Assembly: GCA_029204045.2 (NCBI GenBank)
Contig: CM055065.1
Coordinates: 16,378,251 to 16,442,250 of the forward strand
Direction: 5' to 3'
Origin: Tillandsia leiboldiana
Lineage: Eukaryota > Streptophyta > Magnoliopsida > Poales > Bromeliaceae
Length of the DNA: 64,000 bases
Shown: positions 9,993-20,823 of the stretch, piece by piece
Position numbering within the stretch: position 1 is the first letter of the stretch
Layout: each line of letters opens with the position of its first letter
Position numbers and translations under genes: made by a program
Notes under the pieces: generated by a model
What the model was told of the DNA's origin: nothing
The model's database searches: none
What the model saw: only the letters and a program-made list of their open reading frames with translations

Positions 9993-12900
9993 TTATTTCA
10001 AGGAAAGCATCCCAATTGCTTTTCGTAAATGAATAAAACGTTTTTGATCCAAAGGTTTTGTTAGAATGTCAGCTAATTGATCCTCAGTTGAATTATATGA
10101 AAGTTGAAGAGTATTTGATTCAAACTAGCTCTCTAAGAAAATGATATCTAAGTTCAATATGTTTTGTTCTAGAGTGCAACACAGGGTTTTTAGAAATGTT
10201 AATTGCACTTGTGTTGTCACAAAGAATTGTTACCGAAGATGCTGAAATGCGGAAGTCACTCAATACGCTTTTCATCCAAATGAGTTGAGTTGAGCAACTT
10301 CCAGCTGAAATGTATTCCGCTTCGGCAGTCGAGAGTGCTATGCAATTCTGCTTTTTACTGTGCCATGCAACAAGGCAATGGCCAAGATAGAAGCATGCAC
10401 CACTCGTGCTTTTCCGATCATCCACTGATCCTGCCCAATCGGCATCTGAGTATCCAACAATGTCCAGACTTGTTCCATAGGGATACCAAATTCCGAAATT
10501 AATTGATCCTTTGATGTACCGGATGATCCGTTTCACCGCTTTCAGGTGAACCTCCTTTGGTGCTGATTGATATCTCGCGCAAATCCCACACTAAAGGATA
10601 TATCCGGGCGACTAGCCGTGAGGTTAAAGTAGACTTCCAATCATACTTCTATACAGTTTCTCGTCTACATTCTCACTATGTGATTCACTTCCAAGTCCCT
10701 TGTGGCTAGTTCCCATTGGAGTTGGAAAATCTTTACAATTTTCTAGATCAAACTTTTGACCAACTCCAGTGCATACTTGGATTGACTCAAGTGAATACCT
10801 TCATCATTTTGTTTAATTTGCAATCCAAGAAAATAAGACAGTTCGCCCATCATGGACATCTCAAATTCGCTTTCCATGGTCTCCGCGAATTTAGAAGCAT
10901 CATTATCTTTTGTTGCACCAAATACAATGTCATCGACATAGATTTGTGCTACAATGAAATTATTTTGATAATGCTTCACAAAGAGAGTCCTGTCAGCTCC
11001 CCCTCGAGTATAGCCCTTCTCCAAAAGGTGCTTTGTTAACCTTTCGTACCATGCTCGCGGTGCTTGTTTCAGACCGTAAAGAGCCTTTTTCAAACGAAAA
11101 ACATGGTTAGGTTGTTTTATGATCTACAAAACCTTTCGGTTGAGCTACATAAACTTCCTCATTTAAAAACCCATTTAGAAATGCGCTCTTGACGTCCATT
11201 TGAAATAATTTGATTTTAAAATGACAAGCAATAGCAAACAATATACGAATGGACTCGAGTCTAGCTACAGGGGCGAAGTTTCGTCAAAGTCTATACCTTC
11301 TACTTGAGAGTAGCCTTGAGCAACTAGTCGTGCCTTGTTCCTGATGATAGTACCATCTTCATCTTTCTTGTTCTTGAAGATCCATTTGGTACCTATCACA
11401 TTATGTTGCTTTGGAGGCTTCGTTAATTCCCAGACTTTGTTTCGCTCAAATGATGGAGCTCTTCCTGCATTGCTTAATCCAGTAGTCATCCTGAAGAGCT
11501 TCATCTATTGTCTTTGGTTCGATTAAAGATACGTAGCAAGCAATCCGCAAACCAACTGCCTTCGAGTTCTAACTCCTTCTTGTGGATCTCCAATGATGTT
11601 CGATTCCGGATGATCCTTGGAGATTCGTAGCGTTTTGTTGAAACGGAGTACTCGGGAGGTACACGAGATGATTCCTGCACATCAGATAAACTAGAAGAAC
11701 CATTAGATGCATCATTAATATTGGAAGTATTATTATGAGAAGATGCACTAGCAGGAGAATCATCATCTAGAGAGATATCGAGGGTAGATTTTTCAGATTC
11801 AAAATGAGAAGCTTCATCTACTTTAACATTTATAGATTCTACGATCGTCTTAGATTCAATGTTAAATACTCGATATGCTCTGCTATTCGTAGAATAACCC
11901 AAAAAGATCCCTTCATCACTTCGAGAGTCGAACTTTCCAAGATTTTCACGGTCACGTAAATGTAACATCGACTCCCGAAGATACGAAAGTACTTGATATC
12001 CGGTTTTCTACTAAACCACAGCTCATATGGTGTATTCAAGGTTCCTGGGCGCAAATACACTCTGTTAATGACATAGACAGCGGTGTTCACAGCTTCAGCC
12101 CAAAAATGTAGCGGTAATTCCGGCTATGAAGCATCACACGCGCCATCTCTTGAACAACCCTGTTTTTGCGCTCAACAACACCATTCTGCTGAGGTGTATA
12201 GGGTGCCGAGAATTCATGTTTAATGCCATTTGAAGTACAAAAGTCAATGAATTTTGAATTTATGAATTCTCCACCCCTATCACTTCTAACACGAATGATC
12301 TTTTCATTCTTTTCAATCATAATACGATGGCAAATCTCATGAAAAGAGTCAAACGTATCAGCTTTCTCTTCTCAAAAATGCTACCCAAGAAAACCGAGAG
12401 AAATCATCAACCAATAAAAAAGATGTACCATTTACCTCCCAAAGATGGTTGACGGGTCGGCCCCATTAAGTCCATGTGCAAAAGTTCCAAGGGCCGTTTT
12501 GTACCAACGTGGTTCAAGTTCTTGTGTGCAGTCCTAGACTGTTTTCCTTTTGGCAACCACCACACACAACGTTTTGTTTAAATAAAAGCTTTGGAATCCC
12601 CTTGACCACGTCCTTGTTTGAAATTCTAGTAAGTTCCTTAAAATTTAAGTGACCTAGCCTTTCATGCCAAAGAGTTTCATTATTCAAAGCGGCTAAGTTA
12701 CAATTTTCAGAAAATTTATTAGGAACAACATAACAATTGTTTTCAGATCTAACCCCTTTTAGAAAGAAAGCATGGTCCTTATCAGTTACAACGCATTCAA
12801 CGATGAAAAGTTAACTGAAAAACCATTGTCGCAAAGTTGACTTATGCTTATGAGGTTAGTCTTAAGGCCATCAACAAATAAGACGTTTTTCAAAATCGGG

Positions 12901-13149
12901 CCATCTGGAATAGCTACCGTCCCTTTTCCAACAATTTTGGAAGATCGACCGTCTCCGAAAACAACGTGTCCTCCGGAGATTTTCTCAAGATTTTGAAAAC
13001 TATTTTTGTCACCGGTCATGTGACGGGAACACCCGCTATCCAGATACCAAGACGAGCTATCATATGCATGCAAGGAAATATTGGAAACAAGACAAGGGAA
13101 AATTCACCTTTGCGCACCCAAACCTTTTGGAATGCGTCGGTAATGGTCG
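9993..13149 (-). pseudogene. Sire-A pol remnant: protease, integrase, reverse transcriptase, RNase H
   Basis: Pieces in several frames. Protease: WYLDSGCSRHMTG near 13050, with the D-S-G active triad usual in plant copia. Integrase: a GAG-pre-integrase zone near 12500-12700, then SDRGGEF and TPQQNGVVERKN, carrying a catalytic Asp and Glu, at 12087-12320. RT: WELTKPPKQHNVIGTKW near 11400 and IYVDDIVFGA near 10930. RNase H: DADWAGS and STAEAEY at 10120-10536. The frame ends at a TAA at 9993-9995. Frameshifts lie at least near 12090, 11970, 11500, 11265, 11100, 10740 and 10120, so no working polyprotein can be made. Confidence 0.9.
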
Positions 13150-13162
13150 TGAAGTTATATGC

Positions 13163-15091
13163 CTAGGTGAAAGCGCTTGTTATAGCACGATGTGCTCCTT
13201 GATGAGTCGTCTTGCGCGATGAACTACCAAGTCTCTTTTCATTTGAAAAGTTTTGCTTTGATTTCGGGGAGGAGCCTTTTTGGTAGTTGATGCAAGAGGC
13301 TTGAGATGAGCGTTCGACTCCCGTCTTGCAATATCTTCTTATGTGCCCTGAAACACCACAACGAAAACATACCTTAGATCTTGACGATCCCAAGAGGATG
13401 AAGTAGGTTTGTTGTCGTTGTTTGTCTTGAATTCCGGTGTCGGAGGAGGAGATACCGACTGAGGCACAAAAACTGTCTCACTCGAACTTGGACTGTTTCC
13501 AGTTTGAGTGTATCCGAGGCCGAACCTATTTGATTGACCAAGACCAAGAAGTCTATCCAACTTACTCCTTCCTGAAGAGAATCGCTGTAAGTCATTCTTG
13601 AGTTGGAAAATGGTCTTTGTCATTTCCAGGTTATCCTGTCGAGCCTCGTTGTAGAGCTTTGAAAAGTGATTCGCGTTATCCACCAGATTTGTATGTTCCT
13701 TTTCAAGTTGCTCATTGGACTCTTGAAGGGAAGCATTTTCTTTTATCAGGTTTTCCCTTTCCACTTCAAGAGCGTTTGAGAGAGAAGTCGCTCTTTTTGC
13801 TTCTTCTTCGAGATCATGCAATCTCCCTCTCAAACTCTTGTTTTGCTTAGCCACTTTCTTTGAGTCCCTCAAAAGTCTGTGGTAGGCTAGAGCAAAATCT
13901 TCACCTTCCGAATCATCCGATTCATTGTCCGTTGCATTCTTTTCAACAGTGGAGTTGGACAACGATTCAGATGTACTTGCCATAAAGCACATGAATGGTG
14001 AAGATGTGGACGCGTGGAATGCGTGGAGCTCTTTTCTTCATCACTTGAAGACGACTCATTTGACGTTGAGTTGTCATCCCAAGTGACGACTTGCATCGCC
14101 TTCTTCTTTGCCGGATACTTGTTAGGACACTCCGTTGCAATGTGGCCGTAGCCTCGACATTTGAAGCATTGCAGTTGTCCTTCTGAACTTTTCTTATCCT
14201 TTGAGAAGTTCTCCTGCTTTCTTGACTTGTGACTTGGAGTACCCTTGCCTTTGTTCCACTTTCCGAAGGATGGAGATTTGCTTGAATTACCCCTTCGAAA
14301 GTTGCGGCGAAAATTCCTTGTCAAGAGAGCGAGCTGCTTCTCAAATTCCTCCATAGAAAGGTTCTCGTCATCGTCCGAGGAGGATGTATCCGCGTCTTCT
14401 TCCTTAGTTGTTTTCAACGCATAACCTGAAGACTTAGAAGTGGATGCTTTTCCAGAAGAATTGTTAGTATTAAAAGTCATTTCATAAGTTTGTAATGAAC
14501 CAACTAATTCTTCTACACGTATTCGTCCGGGTGTTTAATAGTTTCAATGGCAGTAACCTTTGGGCGAAATCGTTCAGGAAGAGTTCTTAAGTTTCTTACA
14601 ATCTTAAATTCTGGAATCTTCTCTCCCAGATTAGCACATGAGTTTACGATGTCTTGCAATCGTGTATAGTAGTCCGTGAAAGATTCATTTTCTGCCATCA
14701 AATAGAGTCAAACTTGCTCGTAAGCATTTGCAGTTTCTGAATCTTCACGAGGTTAGTTCCCTCATGTGTAACTGGAGAACATCCCAGATTTCTTTCGCAG
14801 TCTCACATGCCGAGACGCGAGAGAATTCAGTTTGAGATAAGGCATTAAAAATAGCATTAATTCCCTTGCCATTGTAAGAAGATAACTCAAACTCTTCCTT
14901 GGTCCATTTCGACCTAGGTTTAAGGTGTGAACATCAGAGATAAGTTCAGTTGGATTAGTCCATCCTGATTCAATTGAATGCCACACCCTTTCGTCGATGG
15001 AAGATAAAAAGGCTTTCATCCGTACTTTCCAGTACGCATAATTTGTTCCATCAAAGAAAGGGGGTCGATTGATGTTTCCACCTTCAACCAT
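13163..15091 (-). pseudogene. Sire-A gag remnant with two zinc knuckles and a coiled coil
   Basis: ATG at 15091 lies 20 bases after the primer site. The N-terminus (GGNINRPPFFDGTNYAYWK) is the usual plant copia gag start (DUF4219/UBN2-like). A first knuckle CFKCRGYGHIATEC (CX2CX4HX4C) lies near 14150, a long heptad-rich coiled coil at about 13590-13870, and a second knuckle CFRCGVSGHIRRYC near 13355. Frames break near 14762, 14510, 13950 and 13390. An extended gag with a coiled coil and a second knuckle is longer than typical copia gag and fits Sireviruses. Gag would form the particle and bind the RNA. Confidence 0.85.
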
Positions 15092-15110
15092 TGTTCACAA
15101 CCCTATTCCC

Positions 15111-15122
15111 TCTCTGATACCA
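15111..15122 (-). other. Primer-binding site of Sire-A
   Basis: On the minus strand TGGTATCAGAGA follows the 5' LTR end after two bases; it is complementary to the initiator Met-tRNA 3' end over 11 bases. Confidence 0.9.
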
Positions 15123-15419
15123 CTTGTTGGGTCGTATATATACGGATCTAAATAGGGGAAAAAACACCTAGAGGGGGGTGAATAGGTGTAAACGTATACA
15201 CACTCAAAAATCGTTGCGATAAAAACCCAATGCGGAAATAAAATAACACGCAAGATTTTTACGTGGAAAACTCCATCACCGGAGTAAAAAACCACGGGAC
15301 CGATAACACGGCAGAAATCCACTAGAATTAAAACACGTACAAGGTGATTTACCGTACACACTTACGACTCAACTTTTCCATACGCTCCTAGAGGATCTTC
15401 TCCGCTCGCTCCAGACGCT

Positions 15420-15738
15420 TCTCGAATCCACGATCTGCGCCCAACGCCGAATCCACGGCGTCCAACGTCGAATCCACGACGTCCGACCGAATCCACGGTC
15501 TTCACCCAATAGCACCCTTCGAATCCACGAACGTGCCTCGCTCCGAATCCACGAGAGCGATTGAACCTTGAATCCACAAGGACACGCGAATCCACGCGCC
15601 GATTTTGGGGTAATCGTTGTTTGGGTGGTGATGATCCGCCGAATACTTAGATCAAAGATAGATCGGAAATACCATCTAAGTATTCATTAGTTTGATTCAA
15701 CTCAAGATGTGAGTATGAAAACCTAGAATCAAACTAAT
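15420..15738 (-). other. Structured leader: two stem-loops and 8-hairpin array (Sire-A 5' LTR)
   Basis: Stem-loop 1 arms at 15686-15698 and 15726-15738, stem-loop 2 arms at 15641-15652 and 15674-15685, hairpin array at about 15420-15603. This copy would form the 5' leader of the genomic RNA, about 330-650 bases before the gag start. Confidence 0.7.
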
Positions 15739-15868
15739 CAATATAGATGAAGAAACATAGAGTATTCTCTAATGATTTCCTTCTTCTCTATATGTGGATC
15801 TATAGCCGTATAAGATGATACTGAAAATGACGGCTATGTGGATTGACCCTAGAAAAAAGTCATAGGGT

Positions 15869-16223
15869 CTATTTATAGGTTAGAAACCCTAGGAAGGAGA
15901 TAAGAATCAAAACCTGCCATTTCTGGAATTTTACGGACGGCGATCCGGATCGTGATAACTGAGATCCGGATCGTCATAACGAAACAGCCAATTCCAGAAA
16001 AACGAAGGTTCGGGATCCGGATCATGTGACTACGATCCGGATCGTTCATACAGTTCACCAAACATCAACGTTCGGGATCCGGATTGCGAAGCAAGATCCG
16101 GATCGTTCAAGGTAGATGGTAAACTCAACGTTCGGGATCCGGATCAAGAGACTACGATCCGGATTGCGACGATGTATGAACGAACCACCTTCGGGATCCG
16201 GATCGAACAACCTGATCCGGATC
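15869..16223 (-). promoter_or_regulatory. U3 promoter: palindrome array and TATA box (Sire-A 5' LTR)
   Basis: GATCCGGATC-type palindromes from 15942 to 16223, with TATAAATAG at 15877-15869 on the minus strand. This is the copy that would drive genomic RNA. Confidence 0.75.
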
Positions 16224-16449
16224 CTGAACATGTCCCAAGTCCAGTTTTGATTTTTATGCAATGAAAGATTCTTCCAAGTGTTTCTACACTACAAGAAGTA
16301 TTCGGATCACACAAATTCTTTAGTTAAACATACCTGATCCTTTTGAATTCTTCTTTCTTGAGATTGAGTTAAATGATTCAACTTTCTTCACCTTCAATCT
16401 TCAGGACTTGAAACTTTCACGAAACTACGCCAACTCAAATTCCGTAACA

Positions 16450-16454
16450 AGTTG
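16450..16454. repeat. Target-site duplication of Sire-A, right copy
   Basis: AGTTG, identical to 4718-4722. Confidence 0.95.
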
Positions 16455-16794
16455 TTGAACTGGCGCTCAGGTTTCGAGTGACGAGGCCACATAGATAAGT
16501 GAGATTGGGAAGTTGGATTGGCGCCAGGATACCTCCTTAGTTTCTTTTCGGTCCCTCCTGTCAGGGTTTTGGAATGTGGATGCCCGTCGGAGTAGGCATT
16601 TTGTGTTTGGACGCTGGACACTGCAGTTTCAGGATGGGGATCTGCGTAGAGGCGGAGTTCGGGAGGGAGGCGCTTGGGCGCTAGGTGCTGGGAGGTAGAT
16701 CGCAGGCAGAGGCCTTCGTGTTTGCTTTTCTGGGTGTGGTATCCTGGTGGATGGTTAATGTAAAGCTTACCCAAGGGGGATGTTACCACTGTTG
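16450..16794 (+). pseudogene. Tek-J internal sequence, continuation after Sire-A
   Basis: Continues the sequence broken at 4722. Frames contain stops and I cannot recognise a domain. It ends at a run of N, so the rest of Tek-J is not visible. Assignment rests on the target duplication that joins it to 3957-4722. Confidence 0.5.
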
Positions 16795-16894
16795 NNNNNN
16801 NNNNNNNNNNNNNNNNNNNNNNNNNNNNNNNNNNNNNNNNNNNNNNNNNNNNNNNNNNNNNNNNNNNNNNNNNNNNNNNNNNNNNNNNNNNNNN
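16795..16894. other. Assembly gap of 100 N
   Basis: Exactly 100 N, the usual placeholder for a gap of unknown size. The missing DNA should include the 3' parts of Tek-J, Sire-G and the 5' parts of Sire-E, Sire-F and Tek-H if the nesting model is right. Confidence 0.98.
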
Positions 16895-17843
16895 ACAATC
16901 TATGTTCGATGACATTGTATTTGGCGCAACAAGAGATAATGATGCTTCTAAATTCGCGGAGACCATTGGAAGCGAATTTGAGATGTCCATGATGGGCGAA
17001 TTGACTTATTTCCTTGGATTGCAAATTAAACAAAATGATGAAGGTATTCACTTTAGTCAATCCAAGTATGCAATGGAGTTGGTTAAAAGTATGACTTAGA
17101 AAATTCGAAGGATTTTCCGACTCCAATGGGAACTAGCCACAAGGGACTTGGAAGTGAATCACAAAGTGAGAATGTAGACGAGAAACTGTATCGAAGTATG
17201 ATTGGAAGTCTACTTTACCTCACGGTTAGTCGCCCGGATATATCCTTTAGTGTTGGGATTTGCGCGAGATATCAATCAGCACAAAGGAGGTTCACCTGAA
17301 AGCGGTGAAAAGGATCATCCGGTACATCAAAGGATCATTAATTTCGGAATTTGGTATCCTATGGGAACTAGTTTGGATATTGTTGGATACTCAGATGCCG
17401 ATTGGGCAGGATCAGTGATGATCGGAAAAGCACGAGTGGTGCATGCTTCTATCTTGGCCATTGCCTTGTTGCATGGCACAGTAAAAGCAGAATTGCATAG
17501 CACTCTCGACTGCCGAAGTGGAATACATTTCAGCTGGAAGTTGTTCAACTCAACTCATTTGGATGAAAAGCGTATTGAGCGACTCCGGATTTCAGCATCT
17601 TCGGTAACAATTCTTTGTGACAACACAAGTGCAATTAACATTTCTAAAAATCCTGTGTTGCACTCTAGAACAAACATATTGAACTTAGATATCATTTTCT
17701 TAGAGAGCTAGTTGAATCAAATACTCTTCAACCTTTCATATATTTCAACTGAGGATCAATTAGCTGACATTCTAACAAAACCTTTGGATCAAAAACGTTT
17801 TATTCATTTGCGAAAAGCAATTGGAATGCTTTCCTTGAAATAA
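16895..17843 (+). pseudogene. Sire-F pol end: reverse transcriptase C-part and RNase H, frameshifted
   Basis: Starts at the catalytic DDIVFGA motif of copia reverse transcriptase; the tyrosine before it is replaced by phenylalanine beside the gap. MGELTYFLGLQIKQ follows. RNase H (SDADWAG, then a frameshifted AEY region) follows to a stop at 17841-17843. Frames break near 17090, 17290, 17420 and 17700. Equivalent full sequence is seen in Sire-C. Confidence 0.85.
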
Positions 17844-19416
17844 ACTTCTTTTTGAAACCTTTGCTTAGGATAGGTTTTGTTTGTTTTTGTTTTGTTCATT
17901 ATCTATGTTTGTACATAGGACATTAATTGAGCATAGATCCTAATTGACTTTAATTGCATCTTTTCGCACATTTAGAAATTTATTATGCTTTTGCCATCAT
18001 AATATTTCACTGTTGCAATGATCATTTATGTTAATTAAATCATCTTCTGAGTGATGAAAGTCAATTTCTCTCTCAATGATCTCTTGGTATAGTCATTATC
18101 TTATTTGACTGCTTAGTCGAGTATGAAATCGAGATCACTTTTTGGTTGAATACTTTATATCTTAAATAATTGATAGCCAATTGAGGGGGAGTCAAAGAAA
18201 GGTAAATGCTCAAAAGATGTGGAAAGAGTTACATCCCAATGAGGAGTGTGAAAACTACCACCACATGGAGGAAAGAGCTACCACCTCGGTCGTCCGAGTA
18301 TTGTGTGCAGCTACCACATGTATACCAAGCATGGTTGTTCAATTTTTGATTAAGTAAAATGCATGTTGAAATACTTGACTCCGTCAAATTTCAAGGTTGG
18401 TATAAGGTGGGTTTTTAAAGAAAGATGCTCAAAGAGCCACTCTCTTCAACAGATTGTCTAGATAAATTATCTACTATATTTGGGATTTCAAACATCTATT
18501 GATCTTTGTATTTCATTTTCTTTACTGAATTGATGATTTGATAAAGGCATTACTCATAAGATCAAGTTAGATGTAATTGAAGGTGTTCAACTTTAAGGGA
18601 TTTATTTCTTGTAAATTCTCGTTTCATTTTTGGATATTATTGATAGATTTGGCATAATCTAATTCTTGTTGTATGAAACGATGATTTTTGTTTAAAGTTG
18701 ATACACAAAAGTGCTTACAATCTTTTTCTGGTTTTTCTTGAATTTCTCTGAAATTTTTCTGAAGAAAAAGTTGGAGCCGATCCGGATCGGGCAAGGTGAT
18801 CCGGATCCCGAACGCAGGCTTCTTCCTGCGGCTGGCCGATCCGGATCGAAATCTCGATCCGATCCGGATCACGGCTAGGGTTTTAATAAGAACAAGAGGG
18901 TTTTGATTTCTTTTACCTTAATCTTTTGTTCTCAAGTCTCTAGAGCCTCTCTCTCTAGAACGATTGCACCTTGGAGCTTTTCAAACTCAAGTTCTTCGAA
19001 TACAAGTAAGTTTTATTGATCAAAATCTCGGTTTTTCACCGTTTTTCTTTTTCCTCCTCAAACGTGATGAATTTCTTGGATCGATTTCGTTTGCGGATGG
19101 TTTTTGATCAAATTTCTTTTGAAATAAGAACTCTGGGTAGATTAGTTTTGATTATATGCTAGGTATTCCCAAGTTAAACGGATTTTTAGGCTTCGATTTC
19201 TAAAAATTCGGTTTTAGGGCATATAATAAGGATTTTCGAAAATCATGCAATTGATCTATATTTAAAAGTCTTTTTGCAAAACTAATTTGATTCTTAGTCT
19301 CTCTACATGATTATGATTGTTTGGGTACAATTTTTTTTCAAATTTTTGAAAATTAACAATTTTTCATGTGTTCTTGAGTTGGTCTTCACAGGATACATTT
19401 TTCACTAGCAATCAAA
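17844..19416 (+). other. Sire-F region between pol and ORF3
   Basis: No gene. In order: polypurine tract 1 (TTGAGGGGGAGTC, 18181-18193), the hairpin CTCGG-TCGT-CCGAG at 18285-18298, the internal palindrome module, and a predicted leader intron from GTAAGT at 19016 to CACAG at 19391, 26 bases before the ORF3 start. The intron-like interval is 376 bases; in Sire-A, -C and -E it is 380, 381 and 372. Confidence 0.65.
18779..18890 (+). promoter_or_regulatory. Internal promoter module upstream of ORF3 (Sire-F)
   Basis: Four exact GATCCGGATC palindromes start at 18779, 18798, 18838 and 18861, forming two pairs 19 and 23 bases apart, as in the LTR. A TATA-like TTTTAATAAG lies at 18881-18890, weaker than in the other copies. 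Confidence 0.65.
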
Positions 19417-20823
19417 ATGGTGATCACTTGGATTATTTTCCTACTTGCTGCCATGGTACATGTCAAGGATACTGCCAAGCCTAAGAAGGCTAAGAAAGCA
19501 AAGAAGACTAAGGATGATTCCGATACTGAATCAGAGACGGAGTCGATCGACTGGGACAACATCGAAATCGAGGGAACTGTCCCCATTGTCTCCAAAAGGA
19601 AAACAACTGCTGAAGCTTCAAAGCCTACTACTACTGAAAAAGGAAAAGCCCCTATGGAACCAAGTCCAATTGGAACAAAAAGAAAAACCGGTGCAAGAAA
19701 AAGAGGCAGTGCTCAGGGAATTACCATTGAGGAACCAGTTGCTAGACAGCCTCCTCCACAAGACTTCATCAGCTCCGAAAGAATCAAGGATTTTGAGAAG
19801 AGGGAATGCATTGGCGAGAGACATGTGAATGTCAAACCAATGAAGGAACGATCTGCAGTCTTTGGGACTTTGTTTGACCAAGTTGGTCTTGCTCAAATTT
19901 GCAACTTCCCTGAGACTACTGGGTACTGTCCACACTCAGTTCGAATGTTTTATCAGAACGCTGCAAGTCTGATTGATCACGAGGATGGACGTCGAGAATT
20001 TCACACTTTGGTTAAAAATATCAAAATCAAAGTCACACCCCAGCTGATTGGAGATGTGCTAGGTATGACAGCCAGAGCTGATGGACTCCATTACCTAAAA
20101 ACTCAAAGCTTCAACGACAACTCCTGGAGAGTTGTAGTTAATGGAATATGTCTTCCAAATACTCGGTCGACCGGAAATTCTGTTTTCTCTAAAGAGCTTC
20201 GACCAGAGTATCGGTATATAAACTTCATTGTCTGCTACAACATTCTTCCCAACATGAATACGAAGGTTCTTCGATGGGACAGAATGTTATTCCTTTATCT
20301 TCTTGGAAACCCGGCCGCATTAATGGGAGCAAACTTGAATATTCCCTATCTCATTTGGTCAAGGATGGCGCGGTATGTGGAACACTCTCATCCCACAGAA
20401 AGACTACCCTACCCAATGATTATCATGCGCATCCTTAGAAAGTTTAAAGTCGATACAAGCGCGAGCTCATACATGTACAGTTTGGGCACCATTAATGAGA
20501 CGACAATTGTGAAGTCTCTCTCGACGAAGCCAGATGAACCCATAATACCTCCTCACCGCCAACGAGCACAACAACAACAAGCAACAACCTCTACACCAGC
20601 AGCACAACCAGCACCTCCATCAACGTCTGATGATGATGCATCGGTTAGCTCAATCTTTAAGGAGCAACAGCGACTCTCAAACGAACAAGAACGCATGGCT
20701 ACTGATTTTGCTGAAATGAGAGAAGATATCAAAGAAGTTAAGAAGGAACAAGCTTCTATGAACAAACGGATCAAGAAAATGTTTCAGAAGCTTGGGTGTA
20801 TCAGCTCCGACGACTCTGCATAA
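19417..20823 (+). CDS. ORF3 of Sire-F, intact 468-aa plant-transposon-like protein
   Basis: The only full-length undamaged ORF3 here. Start MVITW follows the predicted acceptor by 26 bases and is shared by the other copies. Residues 1-16 are hydrophobic (IIFLLAAMV), 20-32 lysine-rich (KPKKAKKAKK, possible nuclear signal), and 33-48 acidic. Residues about 115-350 resemble the Putative plant transposon protein domain (Pfam Transposase_32), with FGTLFDQ, VTPQLIGDVLG, CYNILPNMNTKVLRWDRML and LPYPMIIMRIL. A Q/P-rich linker follows, then a coiled coil at about 410-455 (KEQQRLSNEQERM) and an acidic end. Its reaction or binding partner is unknown. Position matches the env-like gene of Sireviruses, yet I see no clear surface-protein layout beyond the short N-terminal hydrophobic stretch. 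Confidence 0.85.
   Translation: MVITWIIFLLAAMVHVKDTAKPKKAKKAKKTKDDSDTESETESIDWDNIEIEGTVPIVSKRKTTAEASKPTTTEKGKAPMEPSPIGTKRKTGARKRGSAQGITIEEPVARQPPPQDFISSERIKDFEKRECIGERHVNVKPMKERSAVFGTLFDQVGLAQICNFPETTGYCPHSVRMFYQNAASLIDHEDGRREFHTLVKNIKIKVTPQLIGDVLGMTARADGLHYLKTQSFNDNSWRVVVNGICLPNTRSTGNSVFSKELRPEYRYINFIVCYNILPNMNTKVLRWDRMLFLYLLGNPAALMGANLNIPYLIWSRMARYVEHSHPTERLPYPMIIMRILRKFKVDTSASSYMYSLGTINETTIVKSLSTKPDEPIIPPHRQRAQQQQATTSTPAAQPAPPSTSDDDASVSSIFKEQQRLSNEQERMATDFAEMREDIKEVKKEQASMNKRIKKMFQKLGCISSDDSA

Larger units (their letters stand above)
4723..16449 (-). mobile_element. Sire-A, complete Sirevirus-like copia element (11.7 kb)
   Basis: Two LTRs of 1338 and 1325 bp bound an 9.1-kb interior on the minus strand. 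The order is 5' LTR (15125-16449), primer site, gag-pol (15091-9993), polypurine tract 1, internal promoter module, ORF3 (8354-6899), tracts 2 and 3, and 3' LTR (4723-6060). A coding frame after pol, multiple polypurine tracts, Met-tRNA priming and a long gag with zinc knuckles are Sirevirus (SIRE/Maximus) traits. Coding regions carry many frameshifts, so the copy is not autonomous. It sits in Tek-J. Confidence 0.93.
15125..16449 (-). repeat. Sire-A 5' LTR
   Basis: Starts TGTTACGG at 16449 and ends CCCAACA at 15125 on the minus strand. It is nearly identical to 4723-6060, indicating a fairly recent insertion. Confidence 0.95.

Noticed and set aside
9808..10032. Small ORF on the plus strand within Sire-A
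   Set aside because: It lies opposite the pol end and non-coding sequence of the element and has no counterpart in Sire-C or Sire-E.
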